Assembly: GCF_013205025.1 (NCBI RefSeq)
Contig: NZ_JABMLE010000003.1
Coordinates: forward strand, 372,001 to 436,000
From: Rathayibacter sp. VKM Ac-2857
Lineage (GTDB): Bacteria; Actinomycetota; Actinomycetes; Actinomycetales; Microbacteriaceae
Direction of reading: 5' to 3'
DNA: 64,000 nucleotides
The notes under the pieces are model-generated. The model did no database searches, was not told the DNA's origin, and saw only the letters and a program-made list of their open reading frames with translations. Positions 25,297-33,613 of the stretch are shown here, piece after piece. A program made the translations under genes and the position numbers. The stretch's first letter is position 1, and each line of letters starts with the position of its first letter.

Positions 25297-25700
25297 TCGG
25301 CCTGGTAGACCTTCCGGAACGCGTCCTTGCGGGCGATCTTGCCGCCGCGGAACTCGTAGATGTCGCAGCCGCGCGTGACCAAGGGCGTGCCGTCCGGAGC
25401 GGTTCCGGTGAAGGACCAGGTCGCGGCACCGCGGGTCCCGGAGATGAGGGGCTCGCCCTCCTCGTGCCGCTCCTGCCCGGTGTCGAAGGCGAGCATGAGC
25501 GCGAAGCCCTCGCGGACCTGCTCCTTGCCGGACCAGGTGCGGCCGGGCTCGGGACCGACGGACGCGCCGTAGACGCAGTCGTCGGTGACGTGGCTCATCA
25601 GCTCCTCGAGGTCGTGACGGCTCCAGGCGTCGCTGAACGCGGCCAGCACCTCGGGCGTCATCTCGCTCGTGCTGTCGTCGGTCGAGAGGGATTCGCTCAT
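25293..25700 (-). CDS. SnoaL-like / NTF2-fold protein
   Basis: 135 aa from the ATG at 25700. The pattern FSDAWSRHDLEELMSHVTDD, GKEQVREGFALMLA, TWSFTGTAPDGTPLVTRGCD followed by IYEFRGGKIARKDAFRKVYQ is the SnoaL-like cone fold. Such proteins bind small hydrophobic ligands or act as isomerases or cyclases; the ligand is unknown. Translationally coupled to the membrane protein gene downstream. Confidence 0.75.
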   Translation of the reverse strand: MSESLSTDDSTSEMTPEVLAAFSDAWSRHDLEELMSHVTDDCVYGASVGPEPGRTWSGKEQVREGFALMLAFDTGQERHEEGEPLISGTRGAATWSFTGTAPDGTPLVTRGCDIYEFRGGKIARKDAFRKVYQAE

Positions 25701-25877
25701 CAGTGCACTCCGGTCGTTCGAGGCGGTGGACCGTCGTCGGTCGCTCTGCGACCGTGGCAGGTGCCGGCCGCGGGGGCAATGCCCTCTTGCGGCCATGTCC
25801 GGAAGCGGACGGCCGGACGGCCGGCGGGCGGCCCGCTCCTGCTCCTGGATCCTCGCCGCGCGTCGACCGCGCCGAGA

Positions 25878-26234
25878 TCACTGCAGGACGAGGCCGACCA
25901 GCGGGGGGAGGACCAGGGTCGCCAGACCGACGAGGACGCCGTGCGCACCGACGCCCAGAGCGACCCAGGCGAGAGCGCGGGGGAGGCCCGTCCGCAGCAC
26001 GCCGACGACGGCGAGCACGGTGGTGGCGGCGGCGAGGAGCAGCTGGCCGAGGCCGATGCCGACGAACAGGGCCGCGATGCTCGTCGCGTCGATCCCTTTC
26101 TCGAAGGCGAGCACCGGCACCGCGGTGGTGAGCCCCGCGAGCAGGATCTGCGTCAGGGTCTGCACGATCGCGAGAACGAAGGCGACCAGTCCGACGGTGT
26201 TGCGAGGGCGGGCCGGCGGAGTCGGAGGTGTCAT
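25878..26234 (-). CDS. Small four-helix membrane protein, hypothetical
   Basis: 118 aa: a proline-rich N-terminus, then hydrophobic segments VGLVAFVLAIVQTLTQILLA, IAALFVGIGLGQLLLAAATT, and two more to the C-terminus (LGVGAHGVLVGLATLVLPPL). Looks like a DUF-type actinobacterial membrane protein. No domain recognised. Confidence 0.6.
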   Translation of the reverse strand: MTPPTPPARPRNTVGLVAFVLAIVQTLTQILLAGLTTAVPVLAFEKGIDATSIAALFVGIGLGQLLLAAATTVLAVVGVLRTGLPRALAWVALGVGAHGVLVGLATLVLPPLVGLVLQ

Positions 26235-26354
26235 CGTCGAAGGGTAGAGCGAAGCGGGGCCCGGGCGCAGGATCCGAGGAACGCGAGACGAGGTGGTGGC
26301 ACCACTCTCCGGTCGGCGACATGCGGATCGGAGATCCTCCGCGGACGGGCGCCG

Positions 26355-26852
26355 TCAGTCCCTCGACCGGTTCGCGTGCGCGCGGGCCTTCATCCGGTTG
26401 CCGCACGTCGCCATCGAGCACCACCTCGCGGTGCCGGGCCGGCTGCGGTCGAGGAGGAAGAGGTTGCACTCGTCGTTCGCGCAGGCGCGGAGCCGCCCCG
26501 GGAACCGGGCGCTCACGGTCGACCACGCGAGGACCGCCTCCACCGCGAGGCGGTCCGCCTCGGGCGCGCTCAGCTCCCACACGACGCCCTCGCCGGTGAC
26601 GCGCGGAGTGCTCACGGCGTCCGCGACCAGGCCCGAAAGCTCCGCCACGGCGGCGTGCGCGCCCGAGCGCACGACCGCCTGGAGCGCATCGCGGGCACGC
26701 CGCAGCCGCTCGAGCTCGGGCCCGGTGCCGGCCCCGCCCCATCGTCGCGCGAGCTCCCGCCCGGAGGCATCACCCAGGTCGTCCGTCGGCTGGCCGTCGA
26801 CCACCGGCGCGCTGTTCAGCACCGCCAGGAGCAGCTCCTCGTCCCGGTCCAT
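26355..26852 (-). CDS. CGNR zinc-finger (ABATE-domain) transcriptional regulator
   Basis: 165 aa. The C-terminal CGNR motif is complete: RACANDECNLFLLDRSRPGT, then RWCSMATCGNRMKARAHANR, with four Cys for zinc. The N-terminal half is the helical ABATE domain (LLAVLNSAPVVDG). These proteins are putative stress-induced regulators. It is divergent from the hydrolase gene at 26938 across 85 bp, so it probably controls it. That gap has CTAACC and GGTTAG, a 6-bp inverted repeat next to the hydrolase start. Confidence 0.85.
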   Translation of the reverse strand: MDRDEELLLAVLNSAPVVDGQPTDDLGDASGRELARRWGGAGTGPELERLRRARDALQAVVRSGAHAAVAELSGLVADAVSTPRVTGEGVVWELSAPEADRLAVEAVLAWSTVSARFPGRLRACANDECNLFLLDRSRPGTARWCSMATCGNRMKARAHANRSRD

Positions 26853-26937
26853 CGCTCCCCGCTCTCCCGCGCCGTGCGGCTCGTCCGGCCCATGCTAGCG
26901 TCCTGCTAACCAGTAAAACCACTTGAAAGGGTTAGTC

Positions 26938-27798
26938 ATGGTCACTGTCCACCACCGCACCGTCTCCGTCGGAGGGCTCGACGTGTTCTGGCGGGAGGCC
27001 GGACCCGTCGACGCCCCGGTCCTCCTGCTGCTGCACGGCTACCCGAGCAGCTCGCACATGTTCCGCCACCTGATTCCGGCCGTCGCGGGGCGCTACCGCG
27101 TCATCGCGCCGGACCACATCGGGTTCGGACGCTCGTCCGCGCCCTCCGTCGACGACTTCGACTACACCTTCGCGTCCCTCACCGAGGTGACCCGCCGCTT
27201 CCTCGAGACCATCGGGGTGTCCCGGTACACGATCTACGTCCAGGACTACGGCGCACCCGTCGGCTGGCGCCTCGCCCTCGCCGACCCCGCCGCGGTCGCC
27301 GGCGTGATCTCGCAGAACGGCAACGCCTACGAGGAGGGCTTCGTCCCCGGCTTCTGGGACCCGATCTGGGCCGACGCCGCCGAGCGGACCGACGCGACGC
27401 GCGACGCCCTCCGTCCTGCCCTCGGCCGCGAGGCCGTCGAGTGGCAGTACACCCACGGGGTCCCGGACCCCAGCACCGTCGACCCGGACGCCTGGGAGCA
27501 CGATCTCGCGCTCCTCGCCCGCCCCGGGCAGGACGACGTGCAGCTGGCCCTCTTCCGCGACTACGCCACCAACCGCGAGCTGTACCCCGCCGTGCAGGCC
27601 TGGCTCCGCACGTCGCGGGTCCCGGTCCTCGCCGTCTGGGGACGGAACGACGAGATCTTCGCCGCGGCCGGCGCCCAGGCCTTCGTGCGCGACGCCCCTC
27701 ACGCCCGCGTCGAGCTCGTCGACGGCGGCCACTTCCTGCTCGAGTCCGATCTCGACAGCGTCGTCGGCGCGATCACGGAGTGGCTCGACCGCGAGTGA
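26938..27798 (+). CDS. Alpha/beta-hydrolase with Asp nucleophile (haloalkane dehalogenase / epoxide hydrolase type)
   Basis: 286 aa from the ATG at 26938 with GAAAGGG upstream. The oxyanion-hole motif is HGYPSS (33-38). The nucleophile elbow reads VQDYGAPVGW with Asp 103 where esterases have Ser, as in haloalkane dehalogenases and epoxide hydrolases. The late acid region AVWGRNDEIF and the catalytic His in VDGGHFLLE are present. These enzymes open C-halogen or epoxide bonds through an ester intermediate. Cytoplasmic. Regulation by the divergent CGNR protein is likely. Confidence 0.85.
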   Translation: MVTVHHRTVSVGGLDVFWREAGPVDAPVLLLLHGYPSSSHMFRHLIPAVAGRYRVIAPDHIGFGRSSAPSVDDFDYTFASLTEVTRRFLETIGVSRYTIYVQDYGAPVGWRLALADPAAVAGVISQNGNAYEEGFVPGFWDPIWADAAERTDATRDALRPALGREAVEWQYTHGVPDPSTVDPDAWEHDLALLARPGQDDVQLALFRDYATNRELYPAVQAWLRTSRVPVLAVWGRNDEIFAAAGAQAFVRDAPHARVELVDGGHFLLESDLDSVVGAITEWLDRE

Positions 27799-27816
27799 TC
27801 CGCATCTTCATTCGTG

Positions 27817-27857
27817 TCTACCCGGGCTAGACATTGCCGATTTAGACGGGGTAAATT
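27817..27857 (+). promoter_or_regulatory. Promoter with near-palindromic operator before the HicB-like gene
   Basis: TCTACCCGGGCTAGA (27817-27831) is a near-perfect dyad. It overlaps a -35-like TAGACA (27828-27833), followed after 17 bp by GTAAAT or TAAATT (27851-27857). The region is AT-rich for this genome. A related half-site TTAGACGGGGTA follows at 27841. Confidence 0.5.
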
Positions 27858-27934
27858 ATCGAGACCCGGGACGTCTCGCCGGGGCTCGTGCGCAAGGCGT
27901 TGAACGCCATCGAGGCGGCGAAGGAGGACGAGCG

Positions 27935-28303
27935 ATGAGCATCACGGTCACCGCGCATCACTGGGAGCACGGCTGGGAGCTGTGGATCGACGGCGAGGCC
28001 GCGACCCAGGTCGCCACGCTCGACAAGGCCGTCCGGCAGGTGCGCGACTACCTCGACACCGTCGATCCGAGCGTCGACCACGGCGAGTGGGGCGTGACGG
28101 TCGTCCCGGAGATCGGCCCTCTCGGCGCCGAGATCGTCGAGGCGCGACGAGCGACCGAGCAGGCGGCGCAGGCGTCCATCGCCGCCGCCGCTCGTGCGCG
28201 TGTCGCGGCACGTCGGCTGCGGGAAGCGGGATTCTCCGTGACGGACTCCGCGGCGATCCTCGGCGTCTCCCGCGGCCGCGTGTCGCAGCTCACCGGCGGC
28301 TGA
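27935..28303 (+). CDS. HicB-like antitoxin-type protein with C-terminal HTH
   Basis: 122 aa. The N-terminus HHWEHGWELWIDGEAATQVA with LDKAVRQVRDYLDTVD resembles HicB-type small antitoxin domains. A long alanine/arginine helix follows, and the C-terminus FSVTDSAAILGVSRGRVSQL is a helix-turn-helix. Immediately upstream, an ORF tail (LVRKALNAIEAAKEDER, stop overlapping this ATG) has no evident start within its open frame, so a toxin gene may be lost or use a non-standard start. Autoregulation through the palindrome at 27817 is plausible. Confidence 0.6.
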   Translation: MSITVTAHHWEHGWELWIDGEAATQVATLDKAVRQVRDYLDTVDPSVDHGEWGVTVVPEIGPLGAEIVEARRATEQAAQASIAAAARARVAARRLREAGFSVTDSAAILGVSRGRVSQLTGG

Positions 28304-28335
28304 CCGCGGGAGTGGGCGGGGCGGGGGAGCACCCC

Positions 28336-28527
28336 TCACCGGACGTCGTCGTCGGCGGCGTCGAGGGTCTGCCGGAGGAGTCGGAGGGCCCTGGGCCCCA
28401 CTCCGTGGAGGGTCGCGAGGTGGTCGAGGCCCACCCGCCGCAGGTCGTCCACGTCCTGCACGCCCGCTTCCGCGAGCGCACGGGCGGCCGGAGCGCCGAT
28501 GGCGGGGAGCTGTCGAGACGGTTCCAT
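28336..28527 (-). CDS. Small helix-hairpin-helix protein
   Basis: 63 aa from the ATG at 28527. QLPAIGAPAARALAEAGVQD with DLRRVGLDHLATLHGVGPRA contains two helix-hairpin-helix-like repeats (LPAIG, LHGVG), as in the small DNA-binding or TfoX C-terminal-like proteins. Function unknown; non-specific DNA binding is the family expectation. Confidence 0.7.
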   Translation of the reverse strand: MEPSRQLPAIGAPAARALAEAGVQDVDDLRRVGLDHLATLHGVGPRALRLLRQTLDAADDDVR

Positions 28528-28640
28528 GCGCTCGACCCTACGAACCGGAGCACTGAACAGCTGCCACAGCACCACCTGCTCCGTAGCGCTACTCGATCGG
28601 CATGGCTGCGGTGCGGTCGAGTTCGCAGCAGCGCCGCGAG

Positions 28641-28771
28641 CATGCTGGTCGAGTAGCCGCCTGCGGCGGCGTATCGAGACCCGCCGTCACCAGCGGGGCG
28701 GGTCTGCAGGCTCAGGTTCTGACGGTGGTGGATCTCGATACGCCCGCTGCGCGGGCTACTCGATCAGCATG
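28641..28771. repeat. REPIN-like element, 131 bp
   Basis: CATGCTGGTCGAGTAGCCGC at one end and GGGCTACTCGATCAGCATG at the other. The spacer has GGGTCTGCAGGCTCAGGTTC and ends TGACGGTGGTGGATCTCG. Nearly identical to 32109-32239. Confidence 0.85.
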
Positions 28772-28809
28772 GACGGCCCTCGTCCGATGCGCGCGATCGC
28801 GCTGCGCCC

Positions 28810-28863
28810 CATGCTGGTCGAGTAGCCGCCTACGCCCGCACCGCGGGCTGCTCGATCGGCATG
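28810..28863. repeat. Degraded REP-like pair
   Basis: CATGCTGGTCGAGTAGCCGC followed directly by CTACGCCCGCACCGCGGGCT and GCTCGATCGGCATG, a collapsed unit pair without spacer, 10 bp before the end of the monooxygenase gene. Confidence 0.65.
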
Positions 28864-28872
28864 AACGGCGGG

Positions 28873-30246
28873 TCAGCGCGCCGCGCCCGCCCGGAAGGCG
28901 GAGCCGGGGTGCCCGGCGGGCAGCGTCGGCACGCCGCGTCCGAGGATCCGCTCGCGCATCGATCCGGAGCGGGGCGTCTCGGGCAGCATGCCGCGCTCGC
29001 GCAGCAGCGGCATCACCTGCTCGGCGAAGTCGCGGTAGGTCTCCCACGAGCCGTAGGTGTACTCGATCAGGAAGCCGTCGACGTCGGTCCGATCGACGAT
29101 CTCCTGCAGCTGGTCGGCGACGGACTCCGCGGTGCCGGTGACGCGCATCCCTCCGATCGAGGACGTGATCACGTCGAGGATCTCGGCGACGGTCGGGCTG
29201 TACTCGGGCTGCTGGAACATCGCCAGCATGGTCTGCCCGACCTCGGTCGTCACCTCGGCGAGGGTCGCGTCGAGCGGGAACGACATCAGGTCCACTCCGC
29301 TCCACCCCATGAAGAGCGCGGCGGCCGCCTCGCGCGAGGGGGTCGCGTCGAGCTCGGCGCGCAGCCGCGACGCCTCCTCCTCCGTGTCTCCGACGATGAT
29401 CGAGACGGAGGGGATGACCGTGATGTGCCGCGGGTCGCGGCCGTTGGCCTCGGCCCTCGCCCGCAGGTCGGCGACCGTGGCGGCGACCTTGCCGAGGTCG
29501 CGGTCCTGGATGAAGACGCACTCGCCGTACCGGCCGGCGAAGGCGCGACCGGCGGAGGAGGTGCCCGCCTGCAGCAGCAGCGGGGTGCGCTGCACGGACG
29601 GGATCGCCGGGAAGTAGCCGTCGTAGCGGAAGTACTCGCCCTCGTGGGTGATGCGGTGCACCTTGGCGGGGTCGGCGTAGGTCCGGGTGGCCTTGTCGTA
29701 GACGACCGCGTCGTCCTCCCAGGCGCCCTCCCAGAGCTTCAGGCACAGCTCGACGAACTCGGTGGCGCGGCGGTAGCGCTCGTCGTGGGGCGTGACTCCG
29801 TCGTGCCCCAGGAGCTTGGTGAGCGCGACCTGGTTGTCGGAGGTGACGATGTTCCAGGCGATGCGGCCCTTCGTCAGATGATCGAGCGTCGTGAAGGTGC
29901 GGGCGTTGAGGTAGGGCCGCTGCGCCGTGGTGGAGGCGGTGACCACGAAGCCGAGGCGGTCGACGGTCGCCGCGAGACCGCTGACGAGGACGAGCGGATC
30001 GTGCACGGGGACCTGCACGGCCTCGCGGATCACCACCTCCGGAACGTCGTCGCCGCTCATCGGGTAGCCCAGCGCCTCGGCGAGGAAGAGGAAGTCGAAG
30101 CCGGCGTCCTCGAGCTTCCGGGCGAGGTCCTGCCAGTACTCGAGAGTGGCGAAGTCGCGGGTGTCGCCGCGCGGGTGGTGCCAGGCGTTGCTGATGAAGT
30201 TCGGCGTGAACTCCTCGAACGCGCCGAGGAAGATCTGCTTGGTCAC
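28873..30246 (-). CDS. LLM-class flavin-dependent monooxygenase (NtaA/DmoA/SnaA group)
   Basis: 457 aa. The TIM-barrel pattern of the NtaA group is clear: AFEEFTPNFISNAWHHPRGD at the N-terminus, YWQDLARKLEDAGFDFLFLA, TTLDHLTKGRIAWNIVTSDN, LLLQAGTSSAGRAFAG and DRTDVDGFLIEYTYGS. Members use FMNH2 from a partner reductase to oxidise organosulfur, nitrilotriacetate-like or similar substrates. No reductase is adjacent. It is divergent from an XRE-cupin regulator, and two palindromic operators lie in the shared gap. Confidence 0.88.
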   Translation of the reverse strand: MTKQIFLGAFEEFTPNFISNAWHHPRGDTRDFATLEYWQDLARKLEDAGFDFLFLAEALGYPMSGDDVPEVVIREAVQVPVHDPLVLVSGLAATVDRLGFVVTASTTAQRPYLNARTFTTLDHLTKGRIAWNIVTSDNQVALTKLLGHDGVTPHDERYRRATEFVELCLKLWEGAWEDDAVVYDKATRTYADPAKVHRITHEGEYFRYDGYFPAIPSVQRTPLLLQAGTSSAGRAFAGRYGECVFIQDRDLGKVAATVADLRARAEANGRDPRHITVIPSVSIIVGDTEEEASRLRAELDATPSREAAAALFMGWSGVDLMSFPLDATLAEVTTEVGQTMLAMFQQPEYSPTVAEILDVITSSIGGMRVTGTAESVADQLQEIVDRTDVDGFLIEYTYGSWETYRDFAEQVMPLLRERGMLPETPRSGSMRERILGRGVPTLPAGHPGSAFRAGAAR

Positions 30247-30290
30247 GGTGCGGCCCTTCGATGGCGATCGGATGCTCCCGATCGGAGGGC

Positions 30291-30337
30291 TGATAACCTG
30301 GCGTTATCAACGAGCTGATGATAACCAGGAGTTATCA
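30291..30337. promoter_or_regulatory. Twin palindromic operators in the divergent promoter region
   Basis: Two 19-bp dyads of the same design: TGATAACCTGGCGTTATCA (30291-30309) and TGATAACCAGGAGTTATCA (30319-30337), 28 bp apart centre to centre. Both have TGATAAC/GTTATCA arms. They sit between the monooxygenase start (30246) and the XRE-cupin start (30378), so this regulator is the likely binder. Confidence 0.8.
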
Positions 30338-30377
30338 CGCTCGGCAAGACCGCACCACCGCGCCACCCGGAGGACCG

Positions 30378-30965
30378 ATGAGCGACGACGCCGTGGAGGC
30401 ACCGGCCCTCGCCTCCGAGATCGGCCTGCTCGTCCGCGCCCTGCGCACCGCGCGCGGACTCTCGATGCGCGCGCTCGCGGCCGAGGCCGGGGTCTCGCAG
30501 CCGTTCCTCTCGAAGCTCGAGAACGGCCGCCTGCTGCCGAGTCTCTCCACCCTCTACGCGCTGGCCGCGGCGTTCGACGTGCCGCCGGCCGAGCTGGTGC
30601 CGGTGATCGCCTCCTCCGACGACACGACACCGGAGGCGCACCTGCGCGCGAGCGACGCGCCGCACGCCCCGCGTGCTCGGCTGGTGGCGGGCGGCCCGGG
30701 CCGGCGGACGGAGGCGTACCTCTTCACCGCGCAGCCGGGGCAGTCCGACGACGTCGACTTCGTGCACCGGGGCGAGGAGTTCGTCTTCGTCACCGAGGGC
30801 ACCGCCGTGCTGACCTACGCCGACGGAGCGTCTCACGCAGTGTCGGCCGGCGAGTCGATCACGATCGAGACGACGCGCCCGCACCGCTGGTCGGTGCCGG
30901 CGGACGCCGAGAGCCCGGCGCGCTACCTGCTCGTGACCACTCCTCCGGGTTCCGCTGCGGACTGA
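30378..30965 (+). CDS. XRE-cupin transcriptional regulator
   Basis: 195 aa from the ATG at 30378 (GGAGGACCG upstream). HTH: LRTARGLSMRALAAEAGVSQ with PFLSKLENGRLLPSLSTLYA. C-terminal cupin barrel: DFVHRGEEFVFVTEGTAVLT, then GESITIETTRPHRWSVPA. Cupin effector domains sense small metabolites. The divergent monooxygenase and the twin operators make a local repressor or sensor of the monooxygenase substrate likely. Confidence 0.87.
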   Translation: MSDDAVEAPALASEIGLLVRALRTARGLSMRALAAEAGVSQPFLSKLENGRLLPSLSTLYALAAAFDVPPAELVPVIASSDDTTPEAHLRASDAPHAPRARLVAGGPGRRTEAYLFTAQPGQSDDVDFVHRGEEFVFVTEGTAVLTYADGASHAVSAGESITIETTRPHRWSVPADAESPARYLLVTTPPGSAAD

Positions 30966-31095
30966 GGGCTGAGGGGCCATCGCCGCGATCGCCTGGCCCG
31001 TCGCCGGCGGGGGAGTCGGCGGACGGTGCTTTCCAGTGAGGCGGTCGACGCGGCATCCGGCGACTCGGGCCGACGGAGCGAGTAGCCTGTGACGC

Positions 31096-31428
31096 ATGAT
31101 AGAAGGTGTCGGGGCGCAGCTTCGGAAGGGCGTTGCTGAGTTCTGCATCCTCGGGCTCCTGGACACCGTGCCGATGTACGGGTGGGAGCTGTCGACACGG
31201 CTGCAGGAGGTGGGGGTCATCGGGAGCATCGGGACGCTGTATCCGCTTCTGGGGCGGTTGCGGGACCGGGGGTCCATCGCCGCGGTCGTCGTGCCGAGCG
31301 ATCAAGGCCCCGCGCGGAAGTACTACTCACTGACTGACGTGGGAAAGATCGAACTCGGCCGTTTCAGAGCGGAGTGGCCGTCGTTCGTCAGTCAGGTGAA
31401 CCAGACGATCGGAAGGGGAACCCCATGA
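31096..31428 (+). CDS. PadR family transcriptional regulator
   Basis: 110 aa. LRKGVAEFCILGLLDTVPMY with GWELSTRLQEVGVIGSIGTL, then YPLLGRLRDRGSIAAVVVPS and KYYSLTDVGKIELGRFRAEW is the winged-helix PadR fold. The stop overlaps the start of the membrane protein gene (ATGA). Such PadR/HAAS pairs are common in Gram-positives; the regulator normally represses its own operon. Confidence 0.88.
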   Translation: MIEGVGAQLRKGVAEFCILGLLDTVPMYGWELSTRLQEVGVIGSIGTLYPLLGRLRDRGSIAAVVVPSDQGPARKYYSLTDVGKIELGRFRAEWPSFVSQVNQTIGRGTP

Positions 31429-32003
31429 CTGCATCCACCTCGCGCGTGGCCGATCGCTACCTCGAAGAGTTGAAGGTCGCGCTCTCGGGTGTGCGCGCCG
31501 ACCTCCGCGAGGAGATCTACGGGGGGATCGCGGAGGAGCTCGAAGGCCTCGATGACGACGCTGCGCGAGAGCGCATCGCCGAGCTCGGGACCCCTGCGCG
31601 CATCGCTTCGGCGGCCGGCGGGTCGTCCAGCAGCAGTGGACTCGTCTTCGATCGCCCGTGGTTCGCTGTTGCGAGCTCGTTGTTGTACGCGTTCGGCTGG
31701 CTGCTGATCCCCGGCGCGGGGTGGCTGATCGGAGTCGTAGCACTGCTGCTCTGCTCGTCGTGGACTCTCGCGGAGAAGAAGGTCGCTGTCCTCGCACCGC
31801 TGGCCGCTGCTGCAGTCGTCGGCGGTGGCACCGGGCTCTTCTACTGGTTCACTCTCACTCCGAGCTCCAGCATGACGACCTGGACGGCCCTGGTCGCAGC
31901 GACGTTCGTCGGCGGGGTGGTGAGTCTGATCCTGGGAACACGACTGTGCGCCCGCTACGTGAGATCACGACGGGCGCACGATGCCATGGTGCAGGCTCGC
32001 TGA
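31425..32003 (+). CDS. HAAS-domain (DUF1700-like) membrane protein
   Basis: 192 aa. The N-terminal cytoplasmic HAAS segment VADRYLEELKVALSGVRADL with REEIYGGIAEELEG is followed by five or so hydrophobic helices (SLLYAFGWLLIPGAGWLIGV, LLLCSSWTLA, LAPLAAAAVVGGGTGLFYWF, LVAATFVGGVVSLILG). HAAS domains interact with PadR-type partners. Coupled to the PadR gene. Confidence 0.8.
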   Translation: MTASTSRVADRYLEELKVALSGVRADLREEIYGGIAEELEGLDDDAARERIAELGTPARIASAAGGSSSSSGLVFDRPWFAVASSLLYAFGWLLIPGAGWLIGVVALLLCSSWTLAEKKVAVLAPLAAAAVVGGGTGLFYWFTLTPSSSMTTWTALVAATFVGGVVSLILGTRLCARYVRSRRAHDAMVQAR

Positions 32004-32108
32004 GCCGCGGTCATCAGTTCCAGCTGACTGTCGCGACCCCTCCCGAGACCGTCAGGCGCAGCTGCTTCGCATCCGGGTGGTGAGGGAGAGGACGCGGTGG
32101 CGCCGCAT

Positions 32109-32239
32109 CATGCTGGTCGAGTAGCCGCTTGCGGCGGCGTATCGAGACCCGCCGTCATCAGCGGGGCGGGTCTGCAGACTGATGTGCTGACGGTGGTGGA
32201 TCTCGATACGCCCGCTGCGCGGGCTACTCGATCAGCAGG
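32109..32239. repeat. REPIN-like element, 131 bp
   Basis: CATGCTGGTCGAGTAGCCGC at one end, GGGCTACTCGATCAGCAGG at the other, spacer with GGGTCTGCAGACTGATGTGC. It shares more than 110 of 131 positions by eye with 28641-28771. Confidence 0.85.
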
Positions 32240-32574
32240 GGGACATCACGGCCTCCGCGGCGGAGGCGATGCTCGGACGCGGCGGCACGCGTCCGGGCGG
32301 GTCACTGCCGACCCGTCCCAGACCGCGTGATAGCAGGCCGCCCGCCGTCGACAAGGCCTGGGTCCTCGCGATGCTGGAGACCTCGCACAGCGACCGGGGC
32401 CTGGTCGTCCTGGCCGAGGCCGAGCTCGACCGGACTCCGCCCGCCTGAGCAGCGGCCCAAAGAGACGGCTCCCGCCCGGGGGTCGAGCCTCCTCCGAGCC
32501 GGGAGCACCCTGGCGCCCTGGCGGGCGCGGCACCGCGGGTCGGTACCGCGCCCGGAGGTCGGCGAGGCGGGGAG
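32240..32574. other. Gap with a possible 59-codon ORF and a hairpin
   Basis: An ORF at 32269-32448 (+) ends in the protein-like VDKAWVLAMLETSHSDRGLV with VLAEAELDRTPPA; it may be a gene fragment. A hairpin (GGCTCCCG... and GCCGGGAGC, about 32468-32505) could end transcription from either side. Nothing else is seen. Confidence 0.3.
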
Positions 32575-33459
32575 CTACTTGCCGGTCACGGCGTCCTTGA
32601 CGGCTCCGACGGCCTTCTCGACGATGTTCGGCTTCGGCGTGGTGCCGTAGAAGCGCTCGTCCGGCTGGGTGGGCGGGGGCATCGGCACGCCGTCGTCGGG
32701 GCTCGCCGTGCGGTAGCTGAACTCGCCCTTGCCGTCGGGCGTGGGTCCGGAGGCCCAGCTGCCCTCGGCGGCGGCGGCGCCGTCCGAGAAGTTGATGTAC
32801 TCGTACGACACCGAGCGCTCCTCCTTCGACAGCGGGAAGTTCGAGGGCACCGGCAGGTCCTCCACGCCCTCGGCGCGCAGCTCGGCGGCCGCGGCGATCC
32901 ACTGGTTCTGGTGCATGGTGTCGCGCGCCAGGAGGAACGAGAGCAGGTCCCGCACGCCGTGGTCGTCGGTCATGTGGTACAGCCGCGCCACCTGCAGGCG
33001 GCCCTGCATCTCGGCGTTCGCGTTCGCGGTGAAGTCGGCGAGGAGGTTGCCGCTCGCCGTGATGTACGAGCCCTGCCACGGGTTGCCGTTGCTGTCGACC
33101 GGGCGCACGCCCGCGCCGGCGACGATCGCAGCCTGGACGTCGGTGCCGCCGATGACCGCGCCGAGGACCGGGTCCTTGCGGATGGCGTCCTCGGACTGCT
33201 CGACGGGGGCCTTCTCGAGCAGCTGGGCGATCATGACCGCGATCATCTCGACGTGGCCGAACTCCTCCGCGCCGATGCCGAAGAGCAGGTCGCGGTACTT
33301 GCCCGGCTCATGGGCGTTCCAGGCCTGGAAGCCGTACTGCATGGCGACGGTGATCTCGCCGTACTGGCCGCCGAGCACCTCCTGGAACCGGCGGGCGAAG
33401 ACGGCGTCGGGCTTGGAGGGAGTGGACTTGAACTGGAGTTCTTGACGGTGGAAGAACAT
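32575..33459 (-). CDS. Manganese-containing catalase
   Basis: 294 aa from the ATG at 33459; longer readings have no support. MFFHRQELQFKSTPSKPDAV at the start, then FQEVLGGQYGEITVAMQYGF, IGAEEFGHVEMIAVMIAQLL and ARDTMHQNQWIAAAAEL hold the Glu/His ligands of the dimanganese four-helix bundle. The enzyme disproportionates hydrogen peroxide. The tail is Pro-rich and ends VEKAVGAVKDAVTGK. Monocistronic; typical of general stress genes. Confidence 0.9.
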   Translation of the reverse strand: MFFHRQELQFKSTPSKPDAVFARRFQEVLGGQYGEITVAMQYGFQAWNAHEPGKYRDLLFGIGAEEFGHVEMIAVMIAQLLEKAPVEQSEDAIRKDPVLGAVIGGTDVQAAIVAGAGVRPVDSNGNPWQGSYITASGNLLADFTANANAEMQGRLQVARLYHMTDDHGVRDLLSFLLARDTMHQNQWIAAAAELRAEGVEDLPVPSNFPLSKEERSVSYEYINFSDGAAAAEGSWASGPTPDGKGEFSYRTASPDDGVPMPPPTQPDERFYGTTPKPNIVEKAVGAVKDAVTGK

Positions 33460-33613
33460 GCGGGTCGTACCTTTCCAGGAGCAGTCGGTGCGAGCCTCGT
33501 CCGACGCCCGCTCTTCGACGCTAGGCAGTGCCCTCCGGCCGCCAGAAGGGGATTGACCGCCCGGGCTGCCGTCGTTCCACCGCCGCGGAGGAGGGTCCGG
33601 CCATGCTGGGGCC

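Noticed and set aside
28527-28641. A tRNA-like or promoter signal in this gap
   Set aside because: Only a stray GATCGGCATGG end of a degraded REP unit is visible; no cloverleaf can be drawn.
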